This document shows, piece by piece, positions 56,761 to 64,000 of a DNA stretch of 64,000 bases. Positions within the stretch are counted from its first letter, which is position 1; each line of letters opens with the position of its first letter. The DNA lies in NCBI GenBank assembly GCA_026214975.1, contig CM047808.1, positions 67,544,583 to 67,608,582 of the forward strand, given 5' to 3'. Source of the DNA: Gentiana macrophylla. Lineage: Eukaryota; Streptophyta; Magnoliopsida; Gentianales; Gentianaceae. Below the pieces are notes generated by a model. The model ran no database searches. It was not told the DNA's origin and was given only the letters and a program-made list of their open reading frames with translations. The position numbers were made by a program, and so were the translations under genes.

Positions 56761-58065
56761 TGAGCAATTATATCATGTGCTTACTTCTTGTCTTTCATTA
56801 TATTTTAGCGATATGTTATATTCCCCCGTGTTCCCCGAGATACTGCCATGTTTTTCAAGTGGTGCAGGTATTTTTTTTAGCTGTTCTTGTTAAGCTGGCC
56901 TTGGAGGTGAATCTGGAAAGGAATACCTATGACATCTCGTGCCTCGGAAACGCGGATCGATTATCTATCCTTCTTCAGCCTATCTTCATATCACTACAAT
57001 CAGCTAAGTTCTTTTATTTTTTCTTTAATTCTGCACAACATGAGGACATGTTGTCATTTAAGTGTGGGGGAGGGGAATGGTTTTATGTATCTACATTCAT
57101 TTGCCATACTATTATATTTCTATGAAAAAGTGCTAAATTTTAAAATTTGTTTGTTTTGTCCCAAGTGAGCAAAGGCATATCTTTATTTGAGTTTTTATAT
57201 CATTGGTGCATTATTTTGCATATTTAGTAAATTTAGGTGTCTCACCCAACACTATTTTTCACGTGCCATAATAAATTATGAGCTATATTTTAAAGCTATG
57301 CCCATTTGATTAGAGATTTTTGATGATTATCGCATGATTCTTTATGCATATATCACAATTTTGAAAATTTTAATAGGTTGTGTTTAGAATTAAAGTATGA
57401 CATACTGTGAATATCTGAAGGTTTGAATGTGATAGGAGGGATATAATTTAAGGTTTGAATACCACTCTAATATGAATTTTATATATATATATATATATAA
57501 GTGTCGGAAGTAGCTGCCAATGATTTGAGTGCGGTAGGGCGTTATCACGAAACGTCCTATACCACTATGAGGTTTAATAGCTCCCGACTGCCTGATGATA
57601 GTAGTCCAGCTAGGGTGTTTTCACGAAACGTCCTATTGCTAGGAATGAGGGCATATGCTATACGTGTGTAATTAAGAGAACTTTAAGAAAAATTAGAGCA
57701 TGGCAATATGAAAAGATGGGTGAAAAACCGTAGTTATCTTCTGACTATCCCCAGTATAAACTGAAAGATATGTTGTAGGGATTATCCTCTAAAAATGTCA
57801 GAAAGGTCTTAAATACTCATTATTTTTCGAATATGTATGTTTTGTGAGGGGCATGTTATAATCGTTTTTATATTTCTGATATAAATGGGATGTTGGCTAG
57901 TTTTGCTTGAATCAATTTCGAGTGTGGATTTAGTGGAAATTTATTATGGCTATGCACACACACTTGGGTGAACCTCTAAACTATTGAATATGCTTTATGG
58001 TTGCATAAATGTTTATATGTCTCGAGTCTTGATTATGTTTTGTATTGCTCGGGACGAGCAAGGTT

Positions 58066-58080
58066 TAAGTGTGGGGGAGT
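58066..58080 (+). other. Polypurine tract of the family X element
   Basis: AAGTGTGGGGGAGT directly precedes the LTR start TGTTAAGGG, which identifies LTR X2 as a 3' LTR. Confidence 0.85.
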
Positions 58081-58420
58081 TGTTAAGGGTGATTTTATAC
58101 GTTTTATAAGGATATATTTTATATCAATTTCCCCCATATGTGGATGTTTTTCATAGAAATCGAGCCTTATATTGAAATATTGAGCAAATGAGTTTTAGAA
58201 GTATTAAGGTGCAAAATCGAGCTAATTATGTGATTTTATTGGATGAATATCTTTAGATGTAAGATGTTACATTTTGCATGTTTTTATCGTGATGTAGGTA
58301 CGCATGCATGAGGTGAAAGGAGCTTAAAAGATGTTCAAGTGATGATTTGCATGGAAGGAAAGAGATAGAGATGAAGTTGGAATGAAGATCAAGATGAATT
58401 TGGAAGAAAAGGGCCTCAAC

Positions 58421-58575
58421 TAGCGTCCGTGGTGGATCAAGGCGTCCAAAGAGGTGGATCAAGCGTCCAAGAGGAGAAATCAGAATAGAGAGTTTGGACG
58501 CTGAGTGAACGAGCGTCTGCCCTAGTGTCCAGAGCAGCTGGACGAGCGTCCACAATTCCGGACGGGCGTCCACGG
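58421..58575. repeat. Cluster of GGACGNNCGTCC-type dyads in LTR X2
   Basis: TAGCGTCCGTGG, AAGGCGTCCAA, CAAGCGTCCAA, GAACGAGCGTCTG, GGACGAGCGTCC and GGACGGGCGTCC lie within 155 bases. They end 30 bases before the TATAAATAG box, as in LTR X1. Individual units differ between X1 and X2, while the core form is kept. Confidence 0.9.
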
Positions 58576-58604
58576 CCGACTTAGCAGCAGCCAACCTAGT
58601 TTTC

Positions 58605-58613
58605 TATAAATAG
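58605..58613 (+). promoter_or_regulatory. Putative TATA box in LTR X2
   Basis: TATAAATAG, followed about 20 bases later by the CAACCCTAAGACACACA start region shared with LTR X1. Confidence 0.65.
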
Positions 58614-59549
58614 CAGCGTGATTTCAACCCTAAGACACACATTATTGACACATTATTGAGACCTATTGATACACAATCATTAGGAGAAAACCCTAGCGGC
58701 CCTGACCCCCTAGGGAGGTCAATTTGGGGTTGCGATTTTTCTTGTTTCTTTTCCGGGTTTTATTTCTGTTTTGCTGCTGCGTTTTATGCTCAACGCTTGG
58801 GGCTGAGCAATTGTTCAAACCTTTTGAATCCTTTCAGCAGGTTCTTTATTTTCAATCTAGATTTGTTTTGTGAATTTGATTAAAGTTGTATCTTTCCCAT
58901 GTGTTTATTTTGTTATGCAATCGAAATCGAAAGATGAATTGTTATTGATGTTTACCGTATGATGAGAGTCGGTGTAAACCTTAGATCACCATAGGAAAGA
59001 TGAGATTTTTAACCTTGACATAATGAGAGTTGATAGGTTAGATTTCTAGGTTGCTAGATTGAGAGATCTTACACCTTGTTTTGATAGCGTCAATCTTATA
59101 TATCGAGAGATGAGAGATTGATAGGCGAATTATCTACGAGAGTAGAAATTCATACCTTTGATAGGTGAACCACATCTTTAATTAAATCATCACAAGATAA
59201 CTTTAGAGAGGAAATAGAGGGTTGCGGGAACGGTGGATTATTGTTTGTTCGTTGTTTAATCACCATGATCATCTTCTTGTTTACTGTTTATTTTATAGTT
59301 TATAGTTTAGATTTCGTTTTCGCTTTTATCCTTCCTGGCTTTGGACTGACAATCCTCTGTCCAGTTTACCTTTTCGTTTTAAGTTTTAATAATAATCGTA
59401 TCAACCTTAGGAAAATTAATGAACTAGATACCCCGATTCCCTGAGATCGACTCTGGTATTAATCGCTATACTACGATCCCTACACTTGGGGAATACCGGA
59501 TTTATAAATTTTATTACTTGTTGTTTTTCATTGCATAAAATCCGTGACA

Positions 59550-62372
59550 AGATCAGAACGCCATGCTGAAACAGCAGATGGCAGCTCTTCAAATGTCGCT
59601 TAATCCTATGAATCAGACCCCATCTTTCCCACAGAACTCACAAGTCTTTGTGCGTGGGAGATGTTGTCGACACGCCATCTTTGTTGGCGGTGTCGGTTTC
59701 TTTCCCCTGCTGCGTATCAAGTTAACACTGTCCATAATCAGGGAAATTTTAATCTAGTCACATGTCAAAATTGTGACAACGTGGGACACACTGCTCGTTC
59801 CTGTCCTATGAATGGACAGAACGCTGAAGTAAATGCTTTCTGTGGCCAACAATATCAGGGATTTAATAATCAGTTCTCTGGCCAAAGCAATTTTCAGAAT
59901 CAAGGTTTCAATTCTCAGAATCCGAATTTCTATCAAAACCCGAACTTCTGTCAGGACCAACATATCAATTTTTCCAATCAAAATCAATGGTTCAATCAGA
60001 ACAGTGCCAATCCTTTGTTTCAAAGTCAGTCTAGCCAATCTTTCCCACATAACTTTCAAAACTCTGAAGGTCCCTTGCACTTGAATGATATCCAAGCTGA
60101 ATGGAGCTCCTTTCGGGAGGAGCAAAATAGGACACTCAAGAATCTTGAGAGATGGCTCAGACAAATGGCTCAAGACCAAGGCATTGACCTAGACCCCACA
60201 CTTCCTTATGATAGAGAAGAGGACAATGCCATGAACTTAGGATCCGGCATTCAATTCAGTGGTCCCCCAAAAGTAGAAGTGTCAAGTTCATCTATCTTTG
60301 GATCCGATGCTCGTATACCCTCAACTGATGAGAATTCTTATGGACATGGACTTAATAACGTTCAAGTGAGATGTTCGTATTGTGGTGGAAACCATTATGA
60401 GGCTCAGTGCAGTGGAGGTAATTCACCCCACCAATGGAATACTAATAGCAATTATGATGCAAGTTATGAGAATCCACTTCAATCTAACTATGCATCCACA
60501 TACAATGGTGGAGAAGAGGCTAGTGCTATGAATGTAAGGTCCGACACTCAACTTAGTGGTTTCCCTGTTCTGGATGAGAGTACTCAGGTGGCTGATCCCC
60601 TGAGAAATAAAGAATTTAGTGGAAGTCGGGAGGCGGATCTCCTGACTGGTAAGGAAGGTGGAAACGAAGTAGATGATCATATGTCAAGAATGAAGGATGA
60701 AGAAGAGGAAGAACCTGAAGGGATAGACCTTTACCTTCCTCTCCAGAATGTTATGCATCTAGACAAGTGCACTCCTAAAAATCCTTGGTATGCTTCTATC
60801 GTCAACTTCTTACATTCCCAGTATCTAGATCCAGAATTGTCTTATCAGGAGAAGAAGAAATTCTTCTCGGATATGAAAACATTCGTTTGGGATGAACCTT
60901 ACCTGTTCAAGATTTGTAAAGATGCTTTGCTGAGAAGATGTGTTCCAGAATCCGAGCAACGTGATATCATTGAGCAATGCCACAGTGGACCCACTGGCGG
61001 TCACTTTGGTCCTTGGAAAACCGTTGCTAAGATCTTTCAATCCGGTTTCTATTGGCCCACGATCTTTAAAGATACAAAAGCTTTCTGTAAAGCTTGTGAT
61101 AGGTGTCAAAGAACCGGAACTTTAACAAGGCGTTTTGACATGCCTTTGACACCCATCTTAGAATGCGAAGTCTTTGATGTATGGGGCATCGATTTTATGG
61201 GACCATTCCCATCATCTTGTGGTAACAAATACATCTTAGTCTGCGTAGATTACGTGTCCAAATGGGTGGAGGCTCAGGCCACGACTCACAATGATCATAA
61301 GACGGTCATGAAGTTCTTAAAGAAAAATATTTTCGTGAGATTTGGATGTCCTCGAGCCTTGATTAGCGATGAAGGAACACACTTTTGCAACCGACCCTTA
61401 GAAAAAGTTCTTGAAAAGTATGGTGTCCGGCACAAAATTGGCACACCATACCATCCTATGACTAGTGGTCAGGTTGAAAGAAGCAACCAATGTTTAAAGA
61501 AGATCCTGGAGAAAACAGTTAACAGTCACAGGAAAGACTGGAGTCTAAAGTTGGATGATGTACTGTAGGCATATCGAACTGCCTATAAGACCCCCATGGG
61601 TACATCCCCCTATCAGATGGTGTATGGAAAATCATGCCACTTGCCAATCGAATTAGAGCATAGAGCGTATTGGGCCATTAAGTTCTTAAACTTTGATGCC
61701 AAATCATGTGGAAAACATCGATTGCAACAGTTGCATGAGTTAGACGAATTTCGACTTCAGGCCTACGAAAGCGCCAGGATAAGTAAGGAAAAGACGAAAC
61801 TCCTCCATGACGCCAAGATTAAGAAGAGAGAATTCCAAGTTGGGGAACAAGTTTTATTGTACAATTCCAGGTTACATCTGTTCCCTGGTAAGCTGAGGAC
61901 ACGATGGTCCGGTCCCTTTGAAATTCTCCAAATCATTCCTGGAGGTGTTTTAGAACTAAGAGGTCATGGTGACCAGCCGTTCAGAGTGAATGGTCAAAGG
62001 TGTAAGCATTATATCGGTCAACCCAAAGAGAAGCCTTTGATTGTTCACTTCCTCGACATCCTCGGGTGTGGTACTCCAGAAGTCAATGAGTTTGACGAGT
62101 TTTCGCCCGATTTGTTTTCTGAGAATGACGGCATTGGGCCAGTAGAGGAAGTTATGGCTGGTAGTTGGGATATGGAAGAGTTTAAACGGGAGGCACAGTT
62201 AAAGAGAAGATTGAAGAAGAAGAAGTCAGCAATGGGGAAGATTAAGAATGTTTGGAAGGCGGTAAAGAACCTGACCCCATGTGTGAGATGCTGTCTCTGT
62301 AGCCACACTAATGACCAGAGCTTACACGAAGTAGTGGCCGGAAGGAAGATTAAGTGGCCTGATCCAGGCTGA
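59550..62372 (+). pseudogene. Family X gag-integrase fusion, reverse transcriptase missing
   Basis: The 635-residue frame 59661-61568 joins gag to integrase. Residues 35-48 are a CCHC box (CQNCDNVGHTARSC). An Asn/Gln/Phe-rich stretch follows, then a second knuckle-like CSYCGGNHYEAQC near residue 246. Two AMN..S..Q.SG repeats echo the TRSGK region of Athila gag. From about residue 338 (DDHMSRM, the last residues of an RNase H) the frame becomes an Athila integrase. It has the HHCC zinc site (CHSGPTGGHFG, CKACDRC), the DDE residues in WGIDFMGPF, ISDEGTHF and GQVERSNQ, and then KDWSLKLDDVL. A TAG at 61566 replaces the expected Trp. 61596-62372 continues with AYRTAYKTPMGTSPYQMVYG and RWSGPFEILQIIPGG. 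Protease, RT and nearly all RNase H are absent. Codons before 59661 are in another frame. Confidence 0.9.
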
Positions 62373-63121
62373 ATAGTACGTGTGTCTAGCCAAAGACACT
62401 AAAGAAAGGCACTTGTTGGGAGGCAACCCAATAATAAGAATAGTTTTTTATTATTATTTTGGATTATTTTTTTTTGTTGGATAAGAGGGGCTAGTTTTGT
62501 CTTGTGTCGTCTAGGTTTTTGGTGTCGGTTTTTGTGGCCAGGTAACTTGCATGAGCTAAATTTGAAAAATCCATATGATTCCTTCCTTCCTGCCGATGTT
62601 ACATTTGTGCACTACTTTTCACATAGATTCGGTTTTTGTCAATTTTTGCATTGCTTATGCTTTGTTCCATGATAATGCCTTGTCTGTCATCTTTTGTGCC
62701 CCTACCCCCGAGGTCCGTTTTGTTTTGTTTTTCATGTGTGCAGGGTATTTGCGATAGCGATGGTGCGCTTTTAAATGAAGCCGGTTTTCCGGTGGATGGT
62801 CCACAGTCTACTGATTTCTTCAAGCATTTCTGGATCTGGATCTAGACCACCTTCAGAATTGCCACCTTCGAACTGCAATCAGCTAAGTTTTTCTTATTCT
62901 GCACAACATGAGGACATGTTGTTATTTAAGTGTGGGGGAGGGATTAGTGGTATCTACACATGTGCTTAATTATTATACTTATCTTTTGTATCTTTCGTGA
63001 AAAGTTGAAAATTTTTATTAAAATTTTTCAAATTCGTCCCGAGCATGATTTTATTTTGGCTTACTTACTCATTTATATTCCCATACTTGTGCTGGTTGAC
63101 TAGTATTTTTGCATAGACCTT
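62373..63121 (+). other. Family X 3' untranslated region
   Basis: ACTTGTTGGGAGGCAACCCA at about 62.41 kb is a block widely seen just after integrase in Athila-type elements. GCACAACATGAGGACATG and AAGTGTGGGGGAGGG follow at 62.90-62.94 kb, as in the upstream copy. The region is cut at 63122 by a Sirevirus-like LTR. Confidence 0.7.
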
Positions 63122-64000
63122 GTTAGGTCCTATATGGATCCTTAGCTAGGTGTAAAGGCACAGAAGGGGGGGTTGAATGTGCTTTAAAACTTTTTAAAAT
63201 CGTTTTGAAACAACCTATGTCCCAGTTTCACTGTTTTTCATACACACCTAGTTGTATCACCTTATTCAAGTGACTACAAAGCTTTAAACACTAATTTTTC
63301 GATTCAGCTCTCTTCCTCTCATGTCAAGCTACCACTTTCATGTTTTAAGTTTGTTCATCAAACGAGTTTAACTTATTCAAATCATGCAATCAAAGTTAAC
63401 ATCCAAAACTGCAGTCTGTGTGTGTAAGTGTAAATTAAAAGCAAGGAACACCACAATGATTACCTGTTCGGCCAAACTAATTGCCAATGCAATTAGCCCT
63501 ACGTCTGGGGTTTTTCTTATTAAGTGTATGCTACCAAAGACCCTACACACAACAAGCAATAACCCACACACAACCTTAACAACCCTACCTAAGAAACTGT
63601 TAAGTATCCCACTGTTTTAACCCTTTAAAACAGTCCTAATCCACTTGATCCTACCCCTACACAAGTAAGTAAGATACACCACACTACTGAGAGTAGCTAC
63701 ACAAGACTCACCTCTCAAAAACACTCACCAACTTTGTCCACAAGCAGGCCACAACACAAGCACAAAGACACAGGCAGAGGATTACGTCTTTCTGATTCGA
63801 TTCAACAATTATAAGCACATGGAAGCTATATAAACGTGTTAAAACATATAACAACTATAAATTAACTTCCCAACAGAGTTGATTGATGATCTTCAATGAA
63901 AAGCATTCAGCATAACGATCGATCATGCATCAACAACTTGACAAGATGGCAGCGGCGACAACCTCGATCAAGTTCAGCTTTTGTTGATCAGGTTTCACTT
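63122..64000 (-). repeat. Sirevirus-like LTR, partial (E3)
   Basis: It starts TGTTAGGTCCTATATGG. Some 45 bases on it has GAAGGGGGGTTGAATGTGC, matching in place the G-run plus GTGAAT of the E1 and E2 LTRs. That suggests the same orientation (minus) and type. It runs off the window, so no coding region or primer site can be checked. The frames within it (63377-63571, 63384-63620) have no motif. Confidence 0.6.

Larger units (their letters stand above)
54593..58080 (+). other. Family X (Athila-like) 3' internal region, non-coding
   Basis: No domain is found. The region ends in AAGTGTGGGGGAGT, a polypurine tract, right before LTR X2, so it is the 3' interior of an element whose 5' part is lost. 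Another copy of AAGTGTGGGGGAGGGG, preceded by CACAACATGAGGACATGTTG, is at about 57.04-57.07 kb. The same block occurs at 62.90-62.94 kb downstream of the family X integrase. That ties the two regions to one family. Diverged repeats fill 55.65-56.76 kb. Confidence 0.7.
58081..59549 (+). repeat. Family X 3' LTR (X2)
   Basis: This 1469-base LTR reads TGTTAAGGGTGATTTT...AAATCCGTGACA and is homologous to solo LTR X1. A polypurine tract lies before it. After it comes family X coding sequence with no primer site, so what follows is not the interior of this LTR but a different copy into which the element inserted. The right flank is AGATC. A left duplication cannot be found because the 5' half of the element is lost. 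Confidence 0.9.

Overview
The window is repeat-dense plant nuclear DNA, most likely from a eudicot with a large AT-rich genome. The evidence is Athila-type Ty3/gypsy elements primed by tRNA-Asp, Sirevirus-like Ty1/copia elements with an extra ORF after pol, an L1-type LINE whose ORF1 has a DUF4283-like domain, a plastid rpoC2 fragment and an LRR receptor-like relic. I see no intact host gene. Almost every coding stretch is a retroelement pseudogene with frameshifts or stops.

Layout. 1-5834: two minus-strand Athila-type 5' ends, one LTR sitting inside the gag of a relative. 5835-7789: no recognisable gene. 7790-10208: a decayed plus-strand gypsy 5' end (LTR, tRNA-Met primer site, gag) and unassigned sequence. 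10209-11413: the 3' end of a minus-strand copia element. 11414-16907: an LTR element with ~2 kb LTRs and a short non-coding interior that contains an exactly 100-base N gap. 16908-20275: organelle-like spacer DNA, a gypsy RT shard, a palindrome-rich repeat and an LRR pseudogene cut off by a third copy of the same ~2 kb LTR (20276-22261).

23134-54592 is a nest. A gypsy-type LTR (23134-23751, resuming at 39271-39809) was entered by Sirevirus-like element E1 (23752-39270, target duplication CTTTG). E1 lacks pol, and its 5' LTR carries a near full-length LINE (31773-38433). A second Sirevirus-like element, E2 (39810-54592), keeps broken gag, protease, integrase, RT and RNase H plus an extra ORF. 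E2 was in turn entered by a plastid rpoC2 fragment (42075-42688), a gypsy-type solo LTR (46423-48034) and an Athila-like solo LTR (50593-52093, target duplication ATAGT).

54593-63121 holds two pieces of an Athila-like family called X here. The first is a long 3' internal region plus its 3' LTR (58081-59549). The second is a coding block in which gag is fused in frame to integrase with no reverse transcriptase between them. From 63122 a third Sirevirus-like LTR runs off the window.

The most unusual signal is that several LTR families here carry clusters of short palindromic or inverted repeats just upstream of the presumed TATA box. These are GGACGNNCGTCC-like in family X, CTAGGCG-like in the 46.4-48.0 kb LTR, and AACTGAG/CTCAGTT 36-base tandem units in E1. 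Family X also has two such clusters in its internal 3' region. All copy ages and insertion orders are read from nesting and by-eye LTR comparison only.
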